Below are positions 45,537 to 54,780 of a DNA stretch of 60,741 bases, piece after piece. A model generated the notes under the pieces. That model ran no database searches. It was not told the origin of the DNA and worked only from the letters and a program-made list of their open reading frames with translations. The position numbers were made by a program, and so were the translations under genes. Source of the stretch: Verrucomicrobiales bacterium (GTDB lineage Bacteria > Verrucomicrobiota > Verrucomicrobiia > Limisphaerales > CAIMTB01); the NCBI GenBank assembly GCA_016795425.1, contig JAEUHG010000170.1, forward strand, positions 1-60,741, written 5' to 3'. Numbering within the stretch: position 1 is the first letter of the stretch; every line of letters begins with the position of its first letter.

Positions 45537-48500
45537 ATGAATTCGAGTCCTGACCGTGCGCCCCCGACGGTCGAGGTGTCCGGTCGTGGGCCGACGGCCC
45601 AGCAGGGGGAGGCGACGGGACGTGGCGCCGACGCGAGGAGCGAACTCGGGCGAGTGGGCATTGCGGTCGCCGTCCCACTGCTGACTTGCGCGGTCCAATG
45701 GTCACTCTGGGAGTTCATCCAGCCCTATGTCTGGTTCCTGTTTTCTCCGGCGGTCTATGTCTGCGCCTATTTGGGCGGCTTGCGCGGCGGGCTCATCGCA
45801 ACGTCGATCTCAGCGTTTTTGGTCTGGTATGTGTTTATGCCGCCGCAGTTCTCGCTGCAGGTGCAGAGCCCTAGTTCGTTGTTCTCCGTCGCGGTGTTCA
45901 TCGTGATGGGAGCGTTGTTTGGGATCGCCAGCGATCGTCTGGCCAAGGCCAGGCGCCAGTCCGCCGAGGCATTGGCTGTCGCCGAGAAGCGCACCCGGGA
46001 AGCGGAGGTGGCGAACCTGCGCGTTCAGGAGGAAGTGGCCGCCCGGGTGCGCGCGGAGAAAGACGCGGAGCGCAAGGCCGCCGAGTTGATTGAGCGCCAG
46101 GTGCACTCGCGCGAAATCGAGCGATGGAGCCGGCTCTATGCGGCACTCAGCCAGATCAACCAGGTGATCGTCCGGGTAACCTCGCAAACAGAGCTCGTCA
46201 GGGAAGTCGCCCGCGCCACCGTCGAGTTTGGCGGATTCAAGTTGGCGTGGATCGGTCGGCATGACGATCGGACCCGCGAAGTCGCGCCGCTGGCTTGCGC
46301 AGGCGAGCCGCGGGAATTCGTTTACAGCTTCCGCCACAGTTCGGGGGAGGACGACCGGCACGATTGCGCCTGCGGCCCGGCCATTCGGAACGACCAAGCC
46401 TGTGTGATCAATGCCCTCACCGACGCTGCGGAAATGGGCGATTGGCTGTCGGGAATGAAATCCGCGGGCATCCAGGCGGCCGCCGTGTTCCCCATCCGGG
46501 TCCGGGGAGTGGTCTGGGGCGTGTTCGGGGTGTACGCCGAGGAGACAGGGGTCTTCCGCGACAAGGAAACGGCCCTGCTGGAACAGGCCGCGATGGATAT
46601 CGGCTATGCCATCGAGAATCTTGAGAACGAAACATTGCGCCGCCAAGCGGAGGATTCCTTGCGAACCAGCGAATACCGACGCGCGCTCGCGCTGGACGCC
46701 GCGCAAGCCGGCACCTGGCAATGGGAACTCTCAACGGGAAGAAACCTCTGGTCCGACGAGTTGTGGCCGCTGTATGGGCTGACCCCGCATGCTTGCGAGC
46801 CCTCCTACGAAGCCTGGCGGCAAACTGTGCGCCCGGATGACCGCGACGCCGTTGAACGGTCCCTGCAGGAAGCGGTACGTCGGGAGGGTGAGATTCTTTT
46901 GGAATGGCGCGTCGCCACCTCGAGAGATGGCGAACGGTGGCTGATGTCCCGTGGACGACCTCTCCGGGATTCCACCGGACGTTTGACGCACTACATCGGC
47001 GTGGTGATTGAGATCACGGCGCGCAAGCGGTCGGAACAGCTTCTGGCGCGGAACCTTGATGCCATGGTTCGACTGCAAAATCTCGGCATGCTGTTCGTCC
47101 AGGCCGAAGGTCTGCCGGCGGCCCTCGGCGAAGTGGTGGACACCGCCATCGCGATTTCCGGCGCCGATTTCGGGAACATCCAACTGCTGGACCCGGCCAC
47201 CGGCAATTTGCGAATCATGGCGCACCGTGGCCTCCCGCAGCAGTGGCTGGATTTCTGGAATTCCGAGGGAAATGGCCAGGGTTCCTGTGGTGCCGCCCTG
47301 GCGCAGGGCGAACGGGTGATCGTCGAGGACGTTGTGCTCAGTCCGATGTTCCGCGAAACCCCCGCGCTTGGCGTCCAGTTGCAGGCGGGTGTGCGTGCGG
47401 TGCAATCCACTCCTCTGGTAAGCCGGTCGGCCAAGGTGGTTGGCATGTTCTCGACCCACTTCCGCCTGCCCCAGCGACCCGACCGACACGTCCTGCAGAT
47501 GCTGGACCTGCTGGCACGGCAGGCGGCGGACCTGATCGAGCAGGCCCAGGCGGAAGGGGCGCTGCGGGAAAGCGAGGCGCGCCTCCGCTTCGCGCTCGAA
47601 ACCAGTCAGACCGGCGCCTGGGATCTCGACCTGATCGATCATACCGCGCATCGCTCGCTGGGGCATGATCGTGTCTTTGGCTACTCCGAATTGCTCCCGT
47701 CCTGGACCTACGAACGGTTCCTGGAGCATGTGCTGCCGGAGGATCGCGCGTCGGTTGACGCCAAATTCCGGACCGCCACCGCCACGCGCAGCGACTGGGG
47801 ATTCGAGTGCCGCATTCGGCGCGCCGACGGGGTCGTGCGCTGGATCTGGGCGGCCGGTCGGCACGTCCTGGATGCCAACGGTGAGGCCCGGCGCATGGCC
47901 GGCATCGTCCAGGACATCACCGAGCGCAAAGAGGCCGAGAACGCCTTGAGGGAAAGCGAGCACCGCTTCCGCCAACTCAATGCCGACTTGGAGCAGCGTG
48001 TCCGAGAGCGCACGGTCCAATTGGAGACCGTCAACCGGGAGTTGGAGATGTTCAGTTACTCGGTCTCGCACGACCTGCGCGCCCCGCTGCGCCACGTTCA
48101 AGGCTTTGTTGGCATGCTGGAGCGGGAACTCGGCACCGACCTGTCGGAACGAAGCCGGCATTTGATCAAGACCATTTCCGATTCCAGCCACGAGATGGCG
48201 GTGCTGATCGATGACCTGCTGGCGTTCTCTCGCATGGGCCGCCAGGAGTTTCAGGAGACAAGGGTCTCCCTGGACCACCTGGTCCGGGAGGCCCGAAACA
48301 GCCTCCACGTGACCCCGTCGGATCGTGTGATCGAATGGCAAATCGCCCCGCTGCCCACCGTGCGCGGCGACCCGGCGATGCTCCGGTTGGCCCTCGTCAA
48401 CCTTCTCGACAACGCCGTCAAATACTCTCGGCCTCGCCATCCTGCGAAGATCGAAGTCGGAAGCGCCGGAATGGAGCAGGGGCGCGTCGTTCTGTTTGTG

Positions 48501-48731
48501 CGCGACAATGGCGTGGGATTCGACCTCCAGTACGCCCGGAAGCTCTTCGGCGTCTTCCAACGACTCCACAACAGCAGCGAGTTCGAAGGTACCGGCATTG
48601 GACTAGCCAATGTCCATCGCATCATCACCCGGCACGGCGGTCGTGTCTGGGCGGAAAGCGAACCCGACCAAGGCGCCACGTTCTATTTCACACTGGTGCC
48701 CGCCCAGACCGAAAGTTCCTCTCATGCCTGA
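45537..48731 (+). CDS. Membrane-anchored multi-sensor histidine kinase (DUF4118-GAF-PAS-GAF-PAS-HisKA)
   Basis: 1064 residues. An N-terminal KdpD-like DUF4118 bundle of about four helices occupies about 40-140 ('VAVPLLTCAVQWSLWEF', 'LFSVAVFIVMGALFGIA'). A coiled coil follows (about 140-195). GAF about 205-355, PAS about 380-500, GAF about 515-665 ('NIQLLDPATGNLRIMAHRGL') and PAS about 680-800 come next, then a linker coil. HisKA carries H845 in 'YSVSHDLRAPLRHVQGF', and the HATPase ends with 'GTGIGLANVHRIITRHGG'. The kinase core resembles phytochrome-type kinases, but the chromophore-binding signature of phytochromes was not seen in the GAF domains. Overlap with the next response regulator (8 bases) marks the partner. 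Confidence 0.9.
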   Translation: MNSSPDRAPPTVEVSGRGPTAQQGEATGRGADARSELGRVGIAVAVPLLTCAVQWSLWEFIQPYVWFLFSPAVYVCAYLGGLRGGLIATSISAFLVWYVFMPPQFSLQVQSPSSLFSVAVFIVMGALFGIASDRLAKARRQSAEALAVAEKRTREAEVANLRVQEEVAARVRAEKDAERKAAELIERQVHSREIERWSRLYAALSQINQVIVRVTSQTELVREVARATVEFGGFKLAWIGRHDDRTREVAPLACAGEPREFVYSFRHSSGEDDRHDCACGPAIRNDQACVINALTDAAEMGDWLSGMKSAGIQAAAVFPIRVRGVVWGVFGVYAEETGVFRDKETALLEQAAMDIGYAIENLENETLRRQAEDSLRTSEYRRALALDAAQAGTWQWELSTGRNLWSDELWPLYGLTPHACEPSYEAWRQTVRPDDRDAVERSLQEAVRREGEILLEWRVATSRDGERWLMSRGRPLRDSTGRLTHYIGVVIEITARKRSEQLLARNLDAMVRLQNLGMLFVQAEGLPAALGEVVDTAIAISGADFGNIQLLDPATGNLRIMAHRGLPQQWLDFWNSEGNGQGSCGAALAQGERVIVEDVVLSPMFRETPALGVQLQAGVRAVQSTPLVSRSAKVVGMFSTHFRLPQRPDRHVLQMLDLLARQAADLIEQAQAEGALRESEARLRFALETSQTGAWDLDLIDHTAHRSLGHDRVFGYSELLPSWTYERFLEHVLPEDRASVDAKFRTATATRSDWGFECRIRRADGVVRWIWAAGRHVLDANGEARRMAGIVQDITERKEAENALRESEHRFRQLNADLEQRVRERTVQLETVNRELEMFSYSVSHDLRAPLRHVQGFVGMLERELGTDLSERSRHLIKTISDSSHEMAVLIDDLLAFSRMGRQEFQETRVSLDHLVREARNSLHVTPSDRVIEWQIAPLPTVRGDPAMLRLALVNLLDNAVKYSRPRHPAKIEVGSAGMEQGRVVLFVRDNGVGFDLQYARKLFGVFQRLHNSSEFEGTGIGLANVHRIITRHGGRVWAESEPDQGATFYFTLVPAQTESSSHA

Positions 48732-49212
48732 TCCTACCGGTCATTTCGTTCCCATCCATCGTATCCTGCTCGTCGAAGACAGCGATCGGGACGCGGAGTT
48801 AGCCCTGGATGCGCTTTCGGACTTCAGCATGGCCGAACAGGTCCTGCGTGTGCGGGACGGCGCGGAAGCGCTGGACTACCTCCATCAACGGGGTTGCTTC
48901 GCCGGACGTCCGAGTGGGAATCCTGCGGTGGTGCTCCTGGACCTCAAGATGCCCAAGGTCGACGGCATCGAAGTCCTGCGCCGGGTCAAGGGCGATCCGG
49001 AATTGAAGATCATCCCGGTCATCGTGATGACTTCTTCGCGCGAGGACCGGGACCTCCTGAGCAGCTACCAACTGGGGGTCAATGCCTACGTGGTGAAACC
49101 GCTGCATTTCAAGGAATTCTCCAGCGCGGTGAAGCAGGTGGGATCGTTTTGGGGGATCCTCAATGAAGCGCCTCCAGGGACGGTCCCGGGCCGCCCACTC
49201 CCGTCCTCCTGA
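48724..49212 (+). CDS. Rcp1-like single-domain response regulator
   Basis: 162 residues from ATG 48724, which overlaps the kinase stop by 8 bases. One receiver domain: acidic pocket 'ILLVEDSDRDAEL', phospho-acceptor D73 in 'VVLLDLKMPKVDGIEVL', and Lys in 'NAYVVKPLHFKEF'. No output domain is present. This form (extended 'DYLHQRG' loop) is typical of regulators paired with phytochrome-type or PAS/GAF kinases and acts by phosphotransfer or protein binding. It is followed after 17 bases by a hybrid kinase, so a phosphorelay is possible. Confidence 0.92.
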   Translation: MPDPTGHFVPIHRILLVEDSDRDAELALDALSDFSMAEQVLRVRDGAEALDYLHQRGCFAGRPSGNPAVVLLDLKMPKVDGIEVLRRVKGDPELKIIPVIVMTSSREDRDLLSSYQLGVNAYVVKPLHFKEFSSAVKQVGSFWGILNEAPPGTVPGRPLPSS

Positions 49213-49229
49213 AAGAGCCCGGGTTCACC

Positions 49230-51533
49230 ATGAGCAAGCCTGTCAGGATCCTTTACCTCGAAGATAGCCGGCGTGATGCCGAACTGACCCGCGACCAATT
49301 CGAACGGGCCGGGCTGTCCTTCGAGCTTCGGGTGGTCAGCAGCCGGCTCGCTTACGAGGAGAGTCTGGAAGGAGCGATCTTCGATCTGATTCTCTCTGAC
49401 TTCTCCCTGCCCGGTTACGACGGAATCGCCGCTCTGGCGCGAGCTCGCACGAGGCAGCCGAGTGTTCCTTTCATCCTCATCTCCGGCACCCTGGGCGAGG
49501 AGCAGGCGGTGGACTGCATGTTGCGCGGTGCGACCGATTACGTGCTCAAACAGCGATTGGATCGGCTGGTGCCCGCCGCGAAGCGTGCCCTCGCGGAAGC
49601 GGAGGAACAGCGCGCGCGACGCCGCGCCGAGGTGGCGCTGCGCCAAAGCGAGGCGACCTTTCGCGCCATGTTCGAGGTGGCCTCGATCGGAATGGCCCAG
49701 ACCGATCCGCAAACGGGACGGCTGGTCCGCGTCAACCGGAAGTACTGCGAGATCACCGGCTATTCCGAGGAGGAATTGCTGCAGAAGCGCGCGTCCGAAA
49801 TTATCCATCCGGAGGATCGGCGGATGGATTGGGACCTGTTTCAGCGCGTCGTCCGGGGCGAACTGAAAGATTACCACATCGAGAAGCGCTACCTCAGAAA
49901 GGACGGCTCCTTGGCGTGGGTGAATGTCAATTTGACCGTCATCCGCGATGACTCCGGCCACCCGGCGAGCACCTTGGCGACCATCGAGGACATCACCCAG
50001 CGCAAGAGCGCGGAGGAGGAGCGGGCACGACTGGTGGCCGCCATCGAACAGGCCGCCGAGACGGTGGTTATCACCGACACGAACGCACGCATCGTCTACG
50101 CCAACCCGGCCTTCGAACGGACCTCGGGCTTCAACCGTCAGGAGGTTCTAGGCTGCAACCCGCGAATCCTCCGGAGCGGGAAGCATGATGCCGAGTTCTA
50201 TAGGAAACTATGGAACACACTCTCCCGCGGAGAAGTCTGGCACGGGAACCTGGTCAACCGACGCAAGGACGGCACCCTCTACGAGGAGGCCGCGACGATT
50301 TCCCCCGTCCGGGACGCCGCGGGAAAGACGGTCAATTATGTCGCGATCAAGTTGGATGTCACACGCATGAAGGATCTGGAGGCGCAATTCCTCCAGTCGC
50401 AGAAGCTGGAAGCGTTCGGGCAGTTGGCCGGCGGCATCGCCCACGATTTCCACAACATTCTGGCCTCCATGATGCTCAATCTCGAGTTGCTGCGTGCCAA
50501 TCCGCGGTTGGACGCCGAGACCCAGCAGGGATTGGAGGAATTGGAGGCGTCGGCCCGGCGGGCAGCCGCCCTCACCCGGCAGTTGCTCGTGTTCAGCCGG
50601 CGCTCGGTGCTCGCCCTCGTGCCGCAAAGGATCAATGACGTCATCGCCAACCTGCTCAAAATGTTGACCCGCCTCATCGGGGAACACATTGAGCTGAACT
50701 TCCAGGAAGGGGTCGCCTTGCCGGCGGTGCAGGCCGACGCGGGAATGTTGGAACAGGTGCTGGTGAATCTTGTGGTCAATTCCCGTGATGCCATGCCGGG
50801 CGGCGGCCGAATCATCATCCGCACCACGGACGAACAGATCGAGACCGAGGAGATCCACCCGAATGCTGGACGCCGTGCCGGCCGGTTCGTTTGCATCAGT
50901 GTTGCCGACACGGGTTGCGGGATGACCGCCGAAACGCTGAGCCATGTTTTCGAACCCTTCTTCACCACCAAGGAACTCGGCAAAGGAACCGGCCTGGGCC
51001 TGGCGACCGTGCACGGAATCGTAACCCAGCACCAAGGCTGGGTTGAGGTGGAGAGCTCGGTGGGTCACGGATCGACATTCCGAGTGTATTTGCCGGCCCT
51101 CGATCGGGAGATCGCCACCGCCAAGGTGGAAGAGAGTTCCAGTTCGAATCCGCGCGGTGATGAAACCATCCTGGTGGTCGAGGATGAGGTGGGGGTGCGG
51201 CGTCCGGTGGTGAGATTGTTGCGACGGCTGGGTTATCAGGTGCATGAAGCGGGCAACGGCAAGGAAGCCATGGAGATCTGGCAGGCCCACGGAGACCAGG
51301 TAAGTCTGTTGCTCACGGATATGGTGATGCCGGAAGGCATGACGGGATTGGAATTGGCGTCTCGGCTTCAGGCGCAGAAACCTTCCTTGAAGGCGATTAT
51401 CTCCAGCGGCTACAGCGCGGATTTCCTCCACAACCAGGTGACCGAGGTTCCAGGCATCGTCTGCCTGGCCAAGCCCTACGGTACGAGCCTGCTCGCTCAG
51501 ACGGTTCGCGCTTGCCTCGATCAACCTGGATGA
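49230..51533 (+). CDS. Hybrid kinase REC-PAS-PAS-HisKA-HATPase-REC
   Basis: 767 residues, soluble. The N-terminal receiver has D57 in 'DLILSDFSLPGYDGI'. PAS domains are at about 145-260 ('ITGYSEEELLQKRASEIIHP') and 265-390 ('VVITDTNARIVYANPAF'). HisKA carries H405 in 'LAGGIAHDFHNILASM'. The HATPase contains 'LVNLVVNSRDAMPGGGR' and 'GKGTGLGLATVHGIV'. The C-terminal receiver has D697 in 'LLLTDMVMPEGMTGLEL'. Receivers at both ends suggest that it receives a phosphoryl group from the upstream kinase/Rcp1 pair and also self-regulates. It lies 17 bases downstream of the Rcp1-like gene, so the three genes from 45537 form one unit. Confidence 0.92.
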   Translation: MSKPVRILYLEDSRRDAELTRDQFERAGLSFELRVVSSRLAYEESLEGAIFDLILSDFSLPGYDGIAALARARTRQPSVPFILISGTLGEEQAVDCMLRGATDYVLKQRLDRLVPAAKRALAEAEEQRARRRAEVALRQSEATFRAMFEVASIGMAQTDPQTGRLVRVNRKYCEITGYSEEELLQKRASEIIHPEDRRMDWDLFQRVVRGELKDYHIEKRYLRKDGSLAWVNVNLTVIRDDSGHPASTLATIEDITQRKSAEEERARLVAAIEQAAETVVITDTNARIVYANPAFERTSGFNRQEVLGCNPRILRSGKHDAEFYRKLWNTLSRGEVWHGNLVNRRKDGTLYEEAATISPVRDAAGKTVNYVAIKLDVTRMKDLEAQFLQSQKLEAFGQLAGGIAHDFHNILASMMLNLELLRANPRLDAETQQGLEELEASARRAAALTRQLLVFSRRSVLALVPQRINDVIANLLKMLTRLIGEHIELNFQEGVALPAVQADAGMLEQVLVNLVVNSRDAMPGGGRIIIRTTDEQIETEEIHPNAGRRAGRFVCISVADTGCGMTAETLSHVFEPFFTTKELGKGTGLGLATVHGIVTQHQGWVEVESSVGHGSTFRVYLPALDREIATAKVEESSSSNPRGDETILVVEDEVGVRRPVVRLLRRLGYQVHEAGNGKEAMEIWQAHGDQVSLLLTDMVMPEGMTGLELASRLQAQKPSLKAIISSGYSADFLHNQVTEVPGIVCLAKPYGTSLLAQTVRACLDQPG

Positions 51534-51537
51534 GACG

Positions 51538-51553
51538 CGCGAGTCTCCTCGCG
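51538..51553 (+). terminator. Hairpin directly after the hybrid kinase gene
   Basis: CGCGAG, TCTC loop, CTCGCG: a 6-bp GC-rich stem starting 5 bases after the stop codon. There is no T tract, so it may be a weak or factor-dependent terminator. Confidence 0.35.
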
Positions 51554-51817
51554 GGGGAGACCGAGGTTGCCCGACGTGCGCTCGCCGTGTCCGCCTGGAC
51601 CGCCGGCCGGGTTGTCGAACGATGGACGGGGAGAATCCCCGGGGACCGAAGCCGCCAGGTGGTGTCGCCGCCCGGTCGATATCGAGAGACCGTGGGGAGG
51701 TGGCTGGACTCGGGTAATGGCGCGGGCGCATTCCGACCGTTAGCGGAGCTTCTCCTCAAAAATCTTGCAATGAGCGAATGAGTATGCGCGCATATTAGAG
51801 ACCTTCTCCCGATTCTC

Positions 51818-53809
51818 ATGCATCACTCCTCCTCCTCCTCCTCTTCCTCCTTCCTGGTTCGCTCCTCCGCGGCGGTTCTCGGGCTGTGGCTGTGCCTCGG
51901 ACTGACGGCTGCCGGCGGAGTCTCACGGAGTCATACCGGTCGGTTCGCCGAAGGGTACGCGGGATCCAGCACGTGCCTGCGCTGTCACCCCAACTCGGTC
52001 AACGAGGTCATGGACAGTGTCCATTACACCTGGCGCTCGCCCAATCCCAACCTGGCGTTCCCCGGCGGCGGGTCACACGGGATGATCGACCGCTTCTGTG
52101 CCCTGGTGGGCAGCAGCGCCATGGTGAACTACTTCGCCGATCTCGGCGACCACAAGGGATCCACCGCCTGCGGCAAATGCCACATCGGCAATGGACTGCC
52201 ATTCCCCGATCCGGCCACCGGACAGTTCAGTCAGGCGCAGAAGGACGACGTGGACTGCCTGATCTGCCATGCTTCGGAGGGCAATTACGACATGACGGGG
52301 GATGCGATCTACGACGCGGTCGACGATGAGGCGACTCACCGCAAACTGATGACAGATTCCGCGTCAGGCCGGCGTCGATGGTTCCAGGATCGCTCCTTGC
52401 GCGCGGCCCAAAGTGTCGGGGACCCGGTGAGTGTCGCGGCGTGTCTGCGATGCCATGAACACGGCCAGGCTGCTCCCGATTACAAACGAGGAACGCCCTA
52501 CAAGCCGGACCATGACGTCCACGCGAAAGCCGGAATGCTGTGCACCGCCTGCCATCAGGTGAGCGCCCATAAAATGGCGCGTGGATCACGGGTGACCGAC
52601 ATGCACGCGTGGGAACGGCAGGACGTGGAGGTGGATTGTTCCCGATGCCACGGTGTCGCACCGCATAAGAACGCCGAGTTGGCCCCCTACAATGACCACA
52701 CCGCCAGGATCGCCTGCGAAACCTGTCACATCCCCTGGACCTCGGGTGCCTCGCGTCGAATCTGGTATTCCACCTTCGGCGTCACCAACGGCCCGGAGGC
52801 CTCGCTGCCGATGGAGGATCCGCAATCCGGCGTCTTCGAGCCTTACAGCGCTTACTCGGCCGATTACAACGCACGTCCCGCGTATCGTTGGTTCAATGGA
52901 GGTGTGAGCATGTTGGCGGAGCCGATGCATGACCCGGGCGCCTGGGATTTTCGCATCGCCTCGAACCAAACACCCGGCGCGAAAATCTATCCGTTCCGCC
53001 CGATCATCAATGGCATGGTCCTCGATCGCCGCGGCTTCGGCTATGATCCGTCCTTCAGCCCGCAATTCACCATGGCCGCCGCCTTGGACCAGATGTCGGG
53101 CCCGCTCAAGATGATGGGCTTCATGCGTCCGGAGGGACTCAACGACCGGGAACGTGCCGTGATGAACCAGTTCCCGAACCTGCTCAGTTTCGACAAGGAG
53201 CATTACGTGCGAACGGGGAACGTCGGCGAAGCCGCCAGCATCGGCCTCGCCCGGCTCGCTCGCATGATGAGCGGACAGGATCCCTGGACCGCATCCACGG
53301 AGGATCTCATCCAGATGGGATCCAAGATGTGGAGTGGCGATCTCCTGGGACTGGATCTTCCGAACAATCCCATGGACCCGAATTACAATCCCAACAACGA
53401 TCCCACCCAGGCCACCGGGTCGTTTATCAGCCTCAGCCACGCCATCAAACGGCAGGGGTCCTTGAATTGTCGCGACTGCCATTCTTCCGGCGGCGTGCTC
53501 GACTACCGTGCGCTCGGATTTGATGCCACCCGGACTGCCCGGCTCCAGACGATGTGGGACCAGGTGCAGGTGCTCAAGACGGCACGAACCGCCCAGGGCG
53601 GCCTTCGCATCCGTTGGTCGGCAAAACCCGCCCGGGCCTATCAGCTCCTGGTCTCCGCCACACTGGCATCCGGTTCCTGGGTGCCGGCCGGCCCGCAAGT
53701 GGGTGACACGTCGACCGGGACAAGTTGGTGGTATGAAGCCGAGGTGCCGTCGCAGATTCTAACGATGGGCCCGCAGGTGTTCCTCAAGGTGCAGGAGATT
53801 CAGCCGTAA
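51818..53809 (+). CDS. Octaheme c-type cytochrome, tetrathionate reductase (OTR)-like
   Basis: 663 residues. After Met-His-His and eight serines comes a signal peptide 'AAVLGLWLCLGLTAAGG'. Eight CxxCH motifs begin at residues 53, 118, 147, 209, 242, 274, 300 and 551. Spacing and flanking text ('SVHYTWRSPNP', 'DVDCLICHASEGNYDM', 'CETCHIPW') resemble the octaheme tetrathionate reductase family. Characterised OTR can reduce tetrathionate, nitrite and hydroxylamine in vitro; the physiological substrate here is unknown. The last about 85 residues form a beta-domain ('GLRIRWSAKPARAYQLLVS') common on verrucomicrobial exported proteins. It lies downstream of the kinase island and is convergent with the SDR gene. 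Confidence 0.85.
   Translation: MHHSSSSSSSSFLVRSSAAVLGLWLCLGLTAAGGVSRSHTGRFAEGYAGSSTCLRCHPNSVNEVMDSVHYTWRSPNPNLAFPGGGSHGMIDRFCALVGSSAMVNYFADLGDHKGSTACGKCHIGNGLPFPDPATGQFSQAQKDDVDCLICHASEGNYDMTGDAIYDAVDDEATHRKLMTDSASGRRRWFQDRSLRAAQSVGDPVSVAACLRCHEHGQAAPDYKRGTPYKPDHDVHAKAGMLCTACHQVSAHKMARGSRVTDMHAWERQDVEVDCSRCHGVAPHKNAELAPYNDHTARIACETCHIPWTSGASRRIWYSTFGVTNGPEASLPMEDPQSGVFEPYSAYSADYNARPAYRWFNGGVSMLAEPMHDPGAWDFRIASNQTPGAKIYPFRPIINGMVLDRRGFGYDPSFSPQFTMAAALDQMSGPLKMMGFMRPEGLNDRERAVMNQFPNLLSFDKEHYVRTGNVGEAASIGLARLARMMSGQDPWTASTEDLIQMGSKMWSGDLLGLDLPNNPMDPNYNPNNDPTQATGSFISLSHAIKRQGSLNCRDCHSSGGVLDYRALGFDATRTARLQTMWDQVQVLKTARTAQGGLRIRWSAKPARAYQLLVSATLASGSWVPAGPQVGDTSTGTSWWYEAEVPSQILTMGPQVFLKVQEIQP
51827..51850 (+). 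repeat. TCC trinucleotide tract encoding poly-serine
   Basis: Five TCC, one TCT and two TCC codons directly after ATG CAT CAC. The unit is three bases, so length change would alter serine count but not the frame. It sits before the signal peptide of the octaheme gene. Confidence 0.8.
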
Positions 53810-53967
53810 ACGGAAAACCGCGGCTCTCGGGCCGATGACTCACCAGCCGGCTCCGTCCAACCCGTCTCGACCAACTGCGTGGCTCCAGGGTTGGCTGTCG
53901 ACGACACAGTGGTTGAAAAGACCGCCTGTCCCCGCCGTGGAGTGAGGCGCCCGGTCCATCGCTGGTT

Positions 53968-53987
53968 CCGAAGTTGAGAAGCTTCGG
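53968..53987. terminator. Weak hairpin between convergent octaheme and SDR genes
   Basis: CCGAAG and CTTCGG form a 6-bp stem with an 8-base loop in the 197-base convergent gap. It could serve either strand. No clear T run. Confidence 0.3.
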
Positions 53988-54006
53988 CTCCACCCCTCCT
54001 TGCCCG

Positions 54007-54702
54007 TCAGAAATTGTTTTCCACCATGGGCCGGAAGAGCAGTTCGTGAACCACCACGTCCTCCGGCGAGGTGAGGCACTGCACAATCATCCGTGCCACC
54101 GACGCCGGACGCAGATAGTCCGGCCGGGCGTTGGCTCGGAAAGTGGTGTCCACGCCACCCGGGTAAACTCCGGTGACTTTGACCCCAACCAATCGGCCTT
54201 CCTTGGTGAGGCAGCCGGTGAATCCGTGGAGCGCCTGTTTCATCGTGGTATACACCGAGTAGTTCTCGGCGCGCGTGCGCACGATGCTGCTGATGACGTT
54301 CACAATGTGGCCGCTCCGACGGAGCGCCATGTCCTTCAGCGCCTGGCGCGCCAGCAGGATGGGGGCGCGAACATTCAGGGCGTACGACGCATCCAATTCC
54401 TCGCCGGTAACCTCGACGATCGGCGTCTTGGCACGATTAAAGCCAGCGTTGTTGACCAGCACGTCGATCTTGCCGAGTGCCAACCGGGCGGCGTCGTAGA
54501 GTTCCAGCGGGGCTTCGGGTGCCGACAGATCCATGGCAAGTCCCGGGCAGCCCAATTCCTGCCGGAGTGCGGCCACTCGAGTGGCATCCCTGCCGGTGAT
54601 GAAGACCTCGATACCGATGGTTTTCAATTGCCGCGCCACTTCCAGGCCGATGCCACGAGTGGAACCGGTGATAAGTGCGGTTCGCGTCATGGCCGCATTC
54701 AC
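54007..54702 (-). CDS. Short-chain dehydrogenase/reductase (SDR)
   Basis: 231 residues. Classical SDR features: the nucleotide-binding 'ALITGSTRGIGLEVARQL', 'DVLVNNAGFNRAK', and the catalytic Ser in 'VNVISSIV' with Tyr and Lys in 'YSVYTTMKQAL'. The 'PGGVDTTF' loop follows. Residues 'FITGRDATRV' after strand two suggest NADP(H) preference, as Arg follows Gly there. Cofactor-dependent oxidation or reduction of a small alcohol or ketone is expected; substrate unknown. It is the last gene of the minus-strand run, 78 bases after the small membrane protein, and may simply be a rider on that transcript. Confidence 0.9.
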   Translation of the reverse strand: MNAAMTRTALITGSTRGIGLEVARQLKTIGIEVFITGRDATRVAALRQELGCPGLAMDLSAPEAPLELYDAARLALGKIDVLVNNAGFNRAKTPIVEVTGEELDASYALNVRAPILLARQALKDMALRRSGHIVNVISSIVRTRAENYSVYTTMKQALHGFTGCLTKEGRLVGVKVTGVYPGGVDTTFRANARPDYLRPASVARMIVQCLTSPEDVVVHELLFRPMVENNF

Positions 54703-54780
54703 CAGTCCTGGTCCAGGGATGGCAAGCGATTCTCCCGCGCCGCCGCCGCGGCCCCGACGTGGCGCGTGCCCGGTGGCTGT

